A model generated the notes under the pieces. The model was not told the DNA's origin. It saw nothing but the letters and a program-made list of their open reading frames with translations, and did no database searches. Positions 44,152 to 52,934 of a stretch of 64,000 nt of DNA are shown in pieces. Position 1 is the stretch's first letter. Each line of letters opens with the position of its first letter. Source of the DNA: Peribacillus cavernae (GTDB taxonomy: Bacteria > Bacillota > Bacilli > Bacillales > DSM-1321); contig NZ_RYZZ01000006.1 of assembly GCF_003989135.1 (NCBI RefSeq), positions 1 through 64,000 of the forward strand, given 5' to 3'. The position numbers and the translations under genes are program-made.

Positions 44152-44198
44152 TTGAAATATTCAAATATTCAATCTACTATATTCTATATAATCGATAA
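44152..44198 (+). promoter_or_regulatory. TRAP operon promoter with near-palindromic operator
   Basis: TTGAAA (44152-44157), 17 bp, TACTAT (44175-44180), then ATAATCGATAAT (44187-44198), which differs from the perfect palindrome at one base. The centre lies 13.5 bp after the -10 box, as for the acyl-CoA dehydrogenase promoter. Sequence 43845-44151 holds no gene. Confidence 0.8.
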
Positions 44199-44219
44199 TA
44201 CATTTTTAATAAGACCATT

Positions 44220-44233
44220 TGAAAACGTTTTCA
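44220..44233 (+). promoter_or_regulatory. CcpA cre site TGAAAACGTTTTCA
   Basis: Perfect palindrome matching the cre consensus TGWAANCGNTNWCA at every position. It lies downstream of the transcription start and upstream of dctQ, a roadblock position, so the TRAP transporter is probably repressed in the presence of preferred sugars. Confidence 0.85.
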
Positions 44234-44298
44234 CTTGTCGGTCTCATATTTCGTAATCATTTGCAATAAATCACGAAGGTTCAGAGGAGGGATTATAT

Positions 44299-44853
44299 AT
44301 GAAGAAAACAGGTAAAAGGTTAGGCGAATTGTTAAACATATTAAATGTTTCCATGCTTGCATTGATGGCTATTCTTGTTTTTGGAAATGTCGTTTTACGT
44401 TATGCCTTTAACTCGGGAATCATGTGGTCGGAAGAAATGTCACGCTTTCTATTTATATGGCTTTGTTTCTCAGGAGCGATCGGGGCACTAAAAGATAACG
44501 AACATCTTGGTGTTGATGCATTGATCAAAAAATTATCATTGGGTAAGAAACGGCTTCTTTATACTTTGAGCAATGTAATTATGCTTTATATTCTATGGTT
44601 AGTGTTTGATGGCAGCTGGAAGGTTGCCATAGCGAATCTTCATATACCATCTCCAGTCACAGGAATGCCCATGTTTTATATTTACATCACGGGGGTCATT
44701 GTGAGCGCATTAATGGCCTGTATTATTATTAGAAATCTTTATAAAGCCTGGTTTGTGCGTGATTCAATTGAAGACTTAATAAAAACCGTCGAATCAGAAG
44801 AAGAAATCCTGTTTACTGAAGAAGCCAAAACTGCTCAAGGTGGTGGAAGGTAA
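44299..44853 (+). CDS. dctQ: TRAP transporter small membrane subunit
   Basis: 184 residues, four membrane segments. The DctQ motif is visible: VLRYAFNSGIMWSEEMSRFLFIWLCFSGAIGALKDNEHLGVD. AGAGGAGGG precedes ATG 44299. The stop codon overlaps the dctM start by one base, a typical coupled pair. Charged C-terminal tail is longer than average. It imports a carboxylate together with DctM and the binding protein encoded at 46271. Confidence 0.92.
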   Translation: MKKTGKRLGELLNILNVSMLALMAILVFGNVVLRYAFNSGIMWSEEMSRFLFIWLCFSGAIGALKDNEHLGVDALIKKLSLGKKRLLYTLSNVIMLYILWLVFDGSWKVAIANLHIPSPVTGMPMFYIYITGVIVSALMACIIIRNLYKAWFVRDSIEDLIKTVESEEEILFTEEAKTAQGGGR

Positions 44854-46133
44854 TGACATTAACTGTATTTTTGGGCTCATTGCTTGCCGCTATGGCCATA
44901 GGGATGCCAATCGCGTTTGCACTCCTGGCAAGCGGTGTCGCACTTATGTTATACCAGGGCATTTTTGACAGTCAAATCATTGCCCAAAATTTTATTAATG
45001 GAGCCGATAACTTCCCGCTTATGGCGATCCCGTTCTTCATTCTTGCAGGAGAATTAATGAGTATTGGGGGGATATCGAAACGAATCATTGGCTTTGCATT
45101 AGCACTTGTCGGACATATTCGCGGCGGATTAGGTTATGTGGCCATTCTGGGGGCGATTTTATTTGCAGGCCTTTCCGGTTCGGCTGTTGCAGATACGGCA
45201 GCACTAGGAGCGATCTTGATTCCAATGATGGTGCAAGCAGGTTATGACCGGAATCGCTCAACCGGGTTGATAGCGGCAGGAGGAATCATTGCACCAATCA
45301 TTCCCCCAAGCATCCCGATGATTATTTTTGGAGTGACAAGCGGCGTATCGATTACAAAGTTATTTATGGCAGGTATTGTTCCGGGCCTTCTCATTGGCTT
45401 AGGTTTAGCAATTGTTTGGTGGATCGTTTCCCGGAAAGAAAATATTGAAGTGCTGCCGCGTAAATCATTTAAGGAGATACTGCAAGCGACGAAACAAGCG
45501 TTTTGGGGCTTAATGCTGCCGCTAATCATTATTGTTGGGCTGCGCGGAGGAATATTTACGCCAACGGAAGCTGGTGTAGTCGCTGCTTTCTATGCACTAT
45601 TTGTCGGAGTGGTCATCTACCGGGAAATTAATCTAAAGGAATTATATAAGGCATTTAATACCTCAGCCAAAATGACAAGTGTCGTCATGTTTCTTGTTGC
45701 TGCGGCAATGGTATCAGCCTGGTTAATCACGGTTGCGAATATCCCGGGTGAAATCACTCAAATGCTCACGCCATTCATGGATAATCCATTGCTCTTGTTA
45801 ATTGCGATTAACGTAATAATTTTATTGGTTGGTACAGCCATGGATTTAACCCCAACGATACTCATTTTGACACCCGTTTTAATGCCAGTTGTGGAGATGG
45901 CGGGTATTGATCCCGTTTACTTCGGCGTACTCTTTGTCCTTAACAACTGTATTGGTTTATTAACACCGCCAGTGGGTGTTGTTCTGAACGTTGCTTGCGG
46001 GGTCGGCAAAATCGGGATGGAAGACATCATGAAAGGGATTTGGCCATTTTTATTAGTCGAAATACTCGTTTTAGTCTTGCTGATCTTGTTCCCTTCCATC
46101 GTCACCGTGCCGCTTGAATTTTTAACAGATTAG
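44853..46133 (+). CDS. dctM: TRAP transporter large membrane subunit
   Basis: 426 residues, about twelve hydrophobic segments, standard DctM length. Signature stretches: FPLMAIPFFILAGELMSIGGISKRI, GLGYVAILGAILFAGLSGSAVADTAALGAILIPMM, GGIIAPIIPPSIPMIIFG and TPTEAGVVAAFYAL. Forms the ion-driven permease with DctQ. 3' end is followed by a region with its own operator for dctP. Confidence 0.95.
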   Translation: MTLTVFLGSLLAAMAIGMPIAFALLASGVALMLYQGIFDSQIIAQNFINGADNFPLMAIPFFILAGELMSIGGISKRIIGFALALVGHIRGGLGYVAILGAILFAGLSGSAVADTAALGAILIPMMVQAGYDRNRSTGLIAAGGIIAPIIPPSIPMIIFGVTSGVSITKLFMAGIVPGLLIGLGLAIVWWIVSRKENIEVLPRKSFKEILQATKQAFWGLMLPLIIIVGLRGGIFTPTEAGVVAAFYALFVGVVIYREINLKELYKAFNTSAKMTSVVMFLVAAAMVSAWLITVANIPGEITQMLTPFMDNPLLLLIAINVIILLVGTAMDLTPTILILTPVLMPVVEMAGIDPVYFGVLFVLNNCIGLLTPPVGVVLNVACGVGKIGMEDIMKGIWPFLLVEILVLVLLILFPSIVTVPLEFLTD

Positions 46134-46171
46134 GAAATTATTCTACATCAGATAGTGAATGCTGTTTGTAA

Positions 46172-46184
46172 GATATCGATAATC
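46172..46184. promoter_or_regulatory. operator site before dctP
   Basis: GATATCGATAATC carries the TATCGATA core with one extended arm. It lies 87 bp upstream of the dctP start; no clear sigma-A promoter was recognised here, so dctP may be read from both the dctQM promoter and a weak local one. Confidence 0.65.
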
Positions 46185-46270
46185 TATAAATTTTCTCGAT
46201 AGGGAGGTGAGGTATTTCACATTTGAGTTCTTGCAAGTGCTGTGAATGAAGATATAAGGGGGAAATTGAA

Positions 46271-47326
46271 GTGAAAAAGATTCTGTTAACATTGTTAGTA
46301 AGTATTGTACTTATCGGTGTAACAGCATGTTCCGGCAGCAAAAATACTGCAGCTCCGTCAGACTCGAAAGCTACAGCCTCCAGTGGAGATAGTAAGGGAG
46401 CAAAAGTTATTAAATTGGGTTCAGTAAATAATGACAAACACACTCTTCATGATGGCTATGAAAAATTTAAAGAAATCGTTGAAAAAGAAACAGATGGAAA
46501 GGTAAAGGTAGAGATCTATGCGAATGGTTTGCTTGGAAATGACAGGACCATGATCGAGGGACTGGAATTAGGAACGATTGAAGCCGTAGGCGTTTCTACT
46601 TCCATGTTAGCGAATTGGGCCCCGTCCATGCTGGCATACGATCTGCCATTCTCCATTTCAAGCGAAGAAGTCGCAGACAAAATTTTAGATGGACCGTATG
46701 GGCAAAAGTCGGCAGAGCAACTGGAGAAAGAAGGTATTCTGCTTCTTGGCTATATGGAAAACGGTTTTAGGCATCTTACCAATAGTAAACGCGAAATCGA
46801 AAGTCTCGATGATTTGAAGGGACTTAAAATCAGAACGATGCAGACACCGCTAATTCTGGAAACCTGGAAAGAACTTGGAACAAATCCAACCCCTATGGCT
46901 TATACTGAACTTTTTACAGCGATGGAACAAAAAGTGATTGATGGTCAGGAAAACCCCTATGGAAATATGGCTTTGGATAAATTCTATGAAGTGCAGAAGT
47001 ATCTTACTAAGACAAACCATTCATACAATCCAATGGGATTGGTCGTTTCGAAAAAATTCTATGACAAGTTGAGCAAGGATGAACAATCCATTCTGAAGGA
47101 AGCTGGTTTAGAAGCATCAGCCTATCAAAGAAAACTCAATCGAGAAAAAAGCGAAGAGTACTTAAAAATCCTTGAAGATAATGGAATGGTCGCTACAGAT
47201 TTGTCTGAAAAAGAACGTAAAAAGTTTGAAGACAAAGTCCAAAATGTCTATAAGGGTTTCTCCGATGAGATCGGCCAGGAATATCTCGATCAATATTTGG
47301 CTGAATTAAAGAAATATGAAAAATAA
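46271..47326 (+). CDS. dctP: TRAP transporter solute-binding lipoprotein
   Basis: 351 residues from GTG 46271 (AAGGGGG upstream). Lipoprotein signal with lipobox GVTAC. Mature part is a DctP-type protein: IKLGSVNNDKHTLHDGYEKFKEIVEKETDGKVKVEIYANG, LEGLELGTIEAVGVSTSMLANWAPSM, and LKGLKIRTMQTPLILETWKELGTNPTPMAYTELFTAMEQKVIDGQENP; the LKGLKIR Arg binds the ligand carboxylate in this family. So the ligand is an organic acid, identity unknown. Placed after dctM, an order in which the binding protein comes last. Confidence 0.93.
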   Translation: MKKILLTLLVSIVLIGVTACSGSKNTAAPSDSKATASSGDSKGAKVIKLGSVNNDKHTLHDGYEKFKEIVEKETDGKVKVEIYANGLLGNDRTMIEGLELGTIEAVGVSTSMLANWAPSMLAYDLPFSISSEEVADKILDGPYGQKSAEQLEKEGILLLGYMENGFRHLTNSKREIESLDDLKGLKIRTMQTPLILETWKELGTNPTPMAYTELFTAMEQKVIDGQENPYGNMALDKFYEVQKYLTKTNHSYNPMGLVVSKKFYDKLSKDEQSILKEAGLEASAYQRKLNREKSEEYLKILEDNGMVATDLSEKERKKFEDKVQNVYKGFSDEIGQEYLDQYLAELKKYEK

Positions 47327-47351
47327 GAATTGAACAGCACATACCTGGATC

Positions 47352-47392
47352 AGAAGAGTAGTCCCTTAGTTTACTAGGGGCTACTTTTCTGA
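47352..47392 (+). terminator. terminator of the TRAP operon
   Basis: AGAAGAGTAGTCCC pairs with GGGGCTACTTTTCT (two G-U pairs) around a 10-nt loop; TTTTCT closes the stem. Confidence 0.7.
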
Positions 47393-47471
47393 AAAAATAG
47401 TAATCAGGATTAGCTGTAGTTTGAGAGCAAAGTGAACAAAGCACTAGATGAAAAAAATATCTGGAGACTTT

Positions 47472-47520
47472 TTGACAATTCAGACTACCGGTGATATGAT
47501 TTATTATATTATCGATAATC
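47472..47520 (+). promoter_or_regulatory. promoter and operator of the acyl-CoA catabolic operon
   Basis: TTGACA (47472-47477), exactly 17 bp, TATGAT (47495-47500), then TTATCGATAA at 47509-47518 extending to ATTATCGATAATC-like flanks. The palindrome centre is 13.5 bp after the -10 box, covering the transcription start. Confidence 0.88.
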
Positions 47521-47586
47521 TATAACACTTATTTTTGCAAAACAACACAAACTATTGCAACCACAGAAAATGGAAGGGGAATGGAT

Positions 47587-48726
47587 ATGGTAATCACGGA
47601 GAGTCAACAAAACTGGAGAGACCTTGCACGGGATTTTGCTAAACGTAAATTGGAACCGGCTACAGAATGGTTAGAAGGCGAGCAGTTTTGGGATAACGCC
47701 ACAAAGTTAGCAGATCATGGGTTTCTAGGTTTAACTCTTCCAGAAGAATATGGCGGAATGAATTTAAACTTATTTGACGCATTGCTTATCATAGAAGAAC
47801 TATGCCGTGTATGCCCAACAAGCGGCCGTCATGCTTACCATGCCAGCATGGGTATTGCTTCGTTTATCAATCATTTAGGTAACGAGGAACAGAAAAAACG
47901 CTACTTGCCTTTAGTGACATCAGGCAAACTCTTTGTTTCCCTCGGAATGAGTGAGCCGGAAGCCGGCAGCGCAGCAACCGATATTACAACAACAGCAGTT
48001 GAAGATGGAAAGCATTATCGCTTAAACGGTTCGAAGGTGTTTATCAGTGACGCCCATCTTGCTGATTTATTTGTAGTTTACGCACGATTTGGCAACACAG
48101 GCCGTACCTCAGATATTGGGGCTATCCTTGTAGAAAGAGGAACTCCAGGATTTACAATAGGTCCAAATGAGGAAAATATGAGCGGAGAAATACAATGTGC
48201 TCTATATTTCGAAGATGCGATGGTACCGAAAGAAAATGTGCTTGTAACTGAGAACGCTTTCAAGAAGCTAATGGGTGTATACAACGGGGTACGTTTAGGA
48301 TTCTTATCTCAAACCCTCGGAATTACACAGGCTGCTTTTGACCGTACGATTGAACACGTAAACCAACGCAAACAATTTGGTAAGGAAATTGCCGAGTTCC
48401 AGGGAGTGCAATGGATGGTTTCAGATATGTATGTCCAGCTTGAAACAGCCCGTACGATTCTTTACCGCGCAGGTGAAGCGGCATCTGATAATAAACCAGA
48501 TAAAAACGCAGTTAGCGTGGCAAAAATTTTCGTAGCTGAGGCCGCTCAAAAAATCACCGATACTTGCATTCAACTCCATGGCGGCTATGGTTTCTCTAAA
48601 CAATACCCGCTTGAATGGTATTATCGCTGTGTGCGCGCTGCCTCTATTGCGGGCGGAACTTTACAAGTTCACAAGAACATGCTTGCTTCCAGTGTACTGG
48701 ACAGGAAAATTAGTCAACGTAAATAA
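47587..48726 (+). CDS. acyl-CoA dehydrogenase
   Basis: 379 residues, family length. Landmarks: LPEEYGGMNLNLFDALLIIEELCRVCPTSG, the FAD/substrate loop LFVSLGMSEPEAGSAATDITTTA, GSKVFISDAHLADLFVVYARFG, and ERKQFGKEIAEFQGVQW-type FD sequence NQRKQFGKEIAEFQGVQWMVSDMY, and CIQLHGGYGFSKQYPLEWYYRCVRAASI (the C-terminal region where many members carry the catalytic Glu is YYRCVRAASIAGGT). ATG 47587 is 7 nt from GGAAGGGG; ATG 47581 is nearly on top of it. First gene of the operon; introduces a double bond next to a CoA thioester. Confidence 0.9.
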   Translation: MVITESQQNWRDLARDFAKRKLEPATEWLEGEQFWDNATKLADHGFLGLTLPEEYGGMNLNLFDALLIIEELCRVCPTSGRHAYHASMGIASFINHLGNEEQKKRYLPLVTSGKLFVSLGMSEPEAGSAATDITTTAVEDGKHYRLNGSKVFISDAHLADLFVVYARFGNTGRTSDIGAILVERGTPGFTIGPNEENMSGEIQCALYFEDAMVPKENVLVTENAFKKLMGVYNGVRLGFLSQTLGITQAAFDRTIEHVNQRKQFGKEIAEFQGVQWMVSDMYVQLETARTILYRAGEAASDNKPDKNAVSVAKIFVAEAAQKITDTCIQLHGGYGFSKQYPLEWYYRCVRAASIAGGTLQVHKNMLASSVLDRKISQRK

Positions 48727-48779
48727 TAGCTTCATTTAAACTGCAAGGTTATTAATTAGAAAAATAAGGAGGTAATTGG

Positions 48780-50375
48780 ATGGGAACAGCAGCTCATATC
48801 CAAAAAAGCAACTCCAAAATCATTTCAGCTGAAGAAGCAGTGAAGAATATCCCTAATGATGCCACCATAACGATTGGTGGCCTCATCTCGATTCTTTGTC
48901 CGGAAAAAGTCATGGCGGCGCTAGAAGAGCGCTTCTTATCGACAGCGGAACCTAGAAATCTATCGATCATCACACCGGTCCGGGTAGGATGGGATCCAAA
49001 GAAAAGTACCGGGCTTGAACATGTGGCCCACAAAGGGATGCTGAAGCGGCTAGTAAGCGGCAGCTTTAACGTGAAGGAAAGCCCCAAGTTGACAGACATG
49101 ATTCGTAACAATGAAATAGAAGCGTACAATTTTTCGATGGGCACGATCTTCCAGTTGATTCGATCTATTGCTGGAGGACATCCTGGTCTTCTGACAAAAG
49201 CTGGTTTACATACTTATGTCGATCCTCGATATGACGGGGGACGATTAAATGAATATACAGAAGCGGAACTAGTTCGCTTGCTGGAAATCGATGGGGATGA
49301 ACATTTATTCTATCCTTCTTTTCCGATCAACGTTGCCATCATTAGAGGCACTACCGCCGATGAGAAAGGAAACATTACACTCGAAGAGGAACCAGCGACG
49401 CTAAGCGGGCTTGAAATGGCGATGGCTGCAAAGGCCAGTGGAGGGTATGTGATTGCTCAAGTTAAGCGGGTTACTGAAAATCATACGCTTCATCCCCGTT
49501 CCGTGGAAATTCCCGGGATTTTAGTAGACGCCGTGGTGATTGATGAGGAACAGAAGCAAAGTTTGTTGCCTGAGTATGATCCAAGCTGGACAGGAGAAAT
49601 CAGACAACCGATGTCTCAGCTCAGAAAAAACCTGCCACTTGATGCTAAAAAAGTAATTTTGCGTAGAGCGTTAAAAGAAATTACTCCGGGTTCGATTGTT
49701 AATCTTGGCGTGGGAATTCCGGTAGAACTGCCACAGCTAACTATGGAAGAAAACTTTTTTAATGAAATCACATTTTCACTAGAACATGGTGCCATCGGTG
49801 GTGTTCCAATGGGAGTGGAAGTGTTTGGCGCTCATATCAATCCAGAGGCTTTTGTTACTTCCCCGCAAATTTTCGACTTCTATCAAGCAGGAGGGTTATC
49901 TTCATCCTTACTGGGATTTGCCCAGATTGATGGAAGCGGTAATGTGAACGTAAGTAAATTTAATGGTGTGTACCGAGGCTCCGGTGGTTTTATTGATATC
50001 ACTCATAAGACCTCAAAAATTTTATTCTGCGGCACGTTAACCAGCGGCGGTTTAAAGGTATCCGTTGAAGATGGAAAAATAAACATCGCCAATGAAGGAC
50101 GATTCAAGAAATTTATCAAGGCTGTTGAACATATGACCTTCAATGCAGGCCAAGCTTTGAAAAAGGGGCAAGAAGTGCTTTATATTACGGAACGCTGTGT
50201 ATTCCGTTTAGAAACGGGTGGCCTGGTTCTAATCGAGTATGCACCGGGGATTGATGTGGAAAAAGACATCCTTGCTAATGTCGATTGCGAAGTGACGATT
50301 TCTCCGGACGTAAAGCAAATGGAGCGAGAACTTTTTATCGAATCTAAAAATGACATTCTATTGGAAAGGGTGTGA
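48780..50375 (+). CDS. family I CoA-transferase (acetate/propionate CoA-transferase type, fused subunits)
   Basis: 531 residues, alpha and beta subunits fused as in propionate CoA-transferase/YdiF. Alpha part: ATITIGGLISILCPEKVMAALEERF. Beta part: ITPGSIVNLGVGIPVELPQL and the catalytic Glu in ITFSLEHGAIGGVPMGV, then HKTSKILFCGTLTSGGLKV. It activates a free acid by taking CoA from acetyl-CoA or another acyl-CoA, which fits with a following acyl-CoA route; no ligase is encoded in the operon. AAGGAGGT precedes ATG 48780. Confidence 0.9.
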   Translation: MGTAAHIQKSNSKIISAEEAVKNIPNDATITIGGLISILCPEKVMAALEERFLSTAEPRNLSIITPVRVGWDPKKSTGLEHVAHKGMLKRLVSGSFNVKESPKLTDMIRNNEIEAYNFSMGTIFQLIRSIAGGHPGLLTKAGLHTYVDPRYDGGRLNEYTEAELVRLLEIDGDEHLFYPSFPINVAIIRGTTADEKGNITLEEEPATLSGLEMAMAAKASGGYVIAQVKRVTENHTLHPRSVEIPGILVDAVVIDEEQKQSLLPEYDPSWTGEIRQPMSQLRKNLPLDAKKVILRRALKEITPGSIVNLGVGIPVELPQLTMEENFFNEITFSLEHGAIGGVPMGVEVFGAHINPEAFVTSPQIFDFYQAGGLSSSLLGFAQIDGSGNVNVSKFNGVYRGSGGFIDITHKTSKILFCGTLTSGGLKVSVEDGKINIANEGRFKKFIKAVEHMTFNAGQALKKGQEVLYITERCVFRLETGGLVLIEYAPGIDVEKDILANVDCEVTISPDVKQMERELFIESKNDILLERV

Positions 50376-50382
50376 AACTAAC

Positions 50383-52125
50383 ATGAAAGTGGATCGCATC
50401 ATAGAAACGGATGTACTGGTTGTTGGCGGCGGCGGCGCGGCAGCAAGGGCTGCACTTTCCGCCGCAGAGGCCGGGGCAAATGTCCGAGTCGCAATTAAAT
50501 CAAAGTGGCTTGGAGGCGGTTCAACGGCGACAGCATTTTCGGAGTTATTAGCGATTGCGGCAGCGATTGGCCATGCCGATGAACGGGATCAACCCGAAAT
50601 TCATTACGAGGATACGTTAGATGCCGGCAGAGGTTTTATTGACCCGGAGCTAGTTTGGACGCTTGCCTCTGAAGTCCCGGATCGAATTCAGGACCTAATG
50701 GATATCGGGCTAAACTTTGATAAACAAGAAAATGGAAAGTTAGTACAAGGGATGAGCGATTTCGCTACCTATCCACGAACATGCCGGGTAAATGGTGTCA
50801 CCGCCCGCCATATTTTAGTGGCCCTGTCCAAACAGATCAAGAAACATAATGTCCCAATTGATGAACATATGATGGTGTTTAAATTAGTCACAGACCAGAA
50901 TCAAAACATTTCAGGGGCGTTGGCAATCCATCGAGAAACAAAAGAACTGGTCCTTTACAAAACACCGTCTGTTATTCTGGCATGCGGCGGTGCCCATCAT
51001 ATTTACAAATACGCGGTAGGAACTCCGGATATGACCGGCAATGGCTACGCAATGGCCTATGAACTCGGTATCCCGCTTATTAATATGGAGTTTATCCAAA
51101 TCGGGCCGGGAGCAATCAATCCATCGATTACGTTGTTGTCAGGTCCCGTGTGGAAAACCAAGCCGATATTGAAAAACGATAAAGGCGAAAATATCCTTGA
51201 AAAGTATGTGCCTCCACATATTCCAATTGATGATGTTTACAAGAAAAAAGTATTTCCATTTACAATTTCAACGGCAGCCTATTATTTTGATACTTCGATT
51301 CAGAAAGAGCTTGAGTTAAACCCCACTCCGAATGGGGGAGTGTGGTGTACGATGCCTCCTGGTTCGGAAGACATCGTTCAGCAAAAAATGCCTAAAACGG
51401 GCGGGGTCCTGAAGTCGAAAGGAATCAATATTTTTGAAGATCAGTTTGAAGTGGCCCTTGTCGCCCAGTGTATGAATGGCGGCGCTTTGATCGAAAGCCC
51501 GGACGGCACCACAAAAATTTCCGGATTGTTTATCGCCGGAGAAACTGCTGGAGGCGTACGCGGCCCTGACCGTCCTGGAGGAAATTCACTGGCTGAGGGA
51601 CAAGTGTTCGGGCACCGTACTGGACAAGCAGCTGCAGCACATGCTGAAAAAGCAATGATTAATGGAAGTGCTGAAAAAGAATCACTTGGTGCATTGGTTC
51701 ATCTAAGCGACTTGATCGCCAATAGTTACGGAGATAAAGACCTTGTTCAAGCGATCAACACCCTCAAAGAAGTCATGTATAAAAATTGTTTAGTGATCCG
51801 TAATGAACAGCGACTGAACACAGCGCTAACTCATATTGATGAACTAGAACGTTCAATGGATGCCGGAGAATTTATAATCGATAAAGAAAATCTCTTTACT
51901 GCGATTGATCTCAAGCATATGCTTATCACTTCCCGGGCGATTGTCATCGCTGCAAAAACACGTACAGAAAGCCGAAGCTGCCATTTTCGGGAGGATTATC
52001 CTGAAAAGGACGATTCCAATTGGATTAAAAGTATCTACGTCACTCAAGAAAATGGAGAAATGCAGGTGGGTACACGACATTGGCCAAACAACCGGAGCAG
52101 TGAAAGAAGTGAAATAAAACGATGA
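50383..52125 (+). CDS. FAD-dependent oxidoreductase, fumarate reductase/succinate dehydrogenase flavoprotein family
   Basis: 580 residues from ATG 50383. N-terminal FAD loop ETDVLVVGGGGAAARAALSAAEAG, KWLGGGSTATAFSELLA, capping domain around residues 240-350, and the second FAD site ISGLFIAGETAGGVRGPDRPGGNSLAEGQVFGHRTGQAAA. The His used for covalent FAD in SdhA/FrdA (HSHT-xxQGG) is absent, STATAF in its place, so FAD is probably non-covalent as in aspartate oxidase and soluble reductases. The substrate is likely a dicarboxylate or unsaturated acid. Starts 7 nt behind the CoA-transferase and overlaps the hydratase gene by 4 nt. Confidence 0.87.
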   Translation: MKVDRIIETDVLVVGGGGAAARAALSAAEAGANVRVAIKSKWLGGGSTATAFSELLAIAAAIGHADERDQPEIHYEDTLDAGRGFIDPELVWTLASEVPDRIQDLMDIGLNFDKQENGKLVQGMSDFATYPRTCRVNGVTARHILVALSKQIKKHNVPIDEHMMVFKLVTDQNQNISGALAIHRETKELVLYKTPSVILACGGAHHIYKYAVGTPDMTGNGYAMAYELGIPLINMEFIQIGPGAINPSITLLSGPVWKTKPILKNDKGENILEKYVPPHIPIDDVYKKKVFPFTISTAAYYFDTSIQKELELNPTPNGGVWCTMPPGSEDIVQQKMPKTGGVLKSKGINIFEDQFEVALVAQCMNGGALIESPDGTTKISGLFIAGETAGGVRGPDRPGGNSLAEGQVFGHRTGQAAAAHAEKAMINGSAEKESLGALVHLSDLIANSYGDKDLVQAINTLKEVMYKNCLVIRNEQRLNTALTHIDELERSMDAGEFIIDKENLFTAIDLKHMLITSRAIVIAAKTRTESRSCHFREDYPEKDDSNWIKSIYVTQENGEMQVGTRHWPNNRSSERSEIKR

Positions 52126-52886
52126 CTCTTGACGTCTCGATACATGACGGTATAGCACACGTCCTTTTCAATAATTTTCCTTTAAACCTGCTATCTAATC
52201 ATGTAAAATATGGGATAAAGGAAGCTTTTCAATCTCTTTCAGCCGACAAAAACGTAAGAGTAATCTTGTTCGAAACAGCAGGGGAACATTTCTGCTGTGG
52301 TGCCGACTTGAAGGAATTTCAAGATAGAATCAATAACGATCGGGTAAGAGAAGCATGGATCGAGGGACATGAAATGCTTCAGGCAATTATCGATGCTCCT
52401 CAGCCAACCATTGTTTGTGTAAGAGGTAATGCCCTTGGGGGTGGTGCTGAATTAGCAAGTGCTTTTGATGTCAGGCTCTTTGCCGAGGATGCCAGCTTTG
52501 GTTATCCCGAAGTTTCCCGGGCTGTTTTTCCCGGTAACGGCGGATTCGAACGATTCTTGCAGCTGTCCGGGGAAGCAAACGCTGCCTATCTCTTTTTAAC
52601 AGGGGCTAAATTGACAGCGGAAGAGGCCTTGAGGATCGGAATCGCAAATAAAGTCGTAGAAAAAGACGAACTAGCATCTGAAGGGAAGAGAATCGCCGAA
52701 TTAATAGCTTCCTATTCTAACGTAACGATTCGAACCATTAAACAAGCGATCATCGACTGTCGCGGTAGCGAACCTTTTTTTCGCAAAGGTATGAATGCCT
52801 TTGCAGCTCTTCACAATACGGAAGATATCTCTGAGTCGCTTGATGCTTTCTTTAAAAAAAGAAAACCGGTTTATCAGCATAAATAA
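52122..52886 (+). CDS. enoyl-CoA hydratase/isomerase family protein
   Basis: 254 residues, crotonase fold. AGEHFCCGADLKEFQDR is the first oxyanion/CoA loop (A-G-x-D-L), VCVRGNALGGGAELASAFDVRLFAEDASFGYPEVSRAVFPGNGGFERF the second, with the P-E-V block. The usual hydratase Glu after GGGxEL is Ala-Ser here while the Glu in YPEVS is kept, so it could be a hydratase, isomerase or C-C lyase. Coupled to the flavoprotein gene by a 4-nt overlap. Confidence 0.9.
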   Translation: MTLDVSIHDGIAHVLFNNFPLNLLSNHVKYGIKEAFQSLSADKNVRVILFETAGEHFCCGADLKEFQDRINNDRVREAWIEGHEMLQAIIDAPQPTIVCVRGNALGGGAELASAFDVRLFAEDASFGYPEVSRAVFPGNGGFERFLQLSGEANAAYLFLTGAKLTAEEALRIGIANKVVEKDELASEGKRIAELIASYSNVTIRTIKQAIIDCRGSEPFFRKGMNAFAALHNTEDISESLDAFFKKRKPVYQHK

Positions 52887-52934
52887 AAAAACTTTGAAAA
52901 CATTCAGATTCCAATAGAGAAGGGATGTTGAAAC

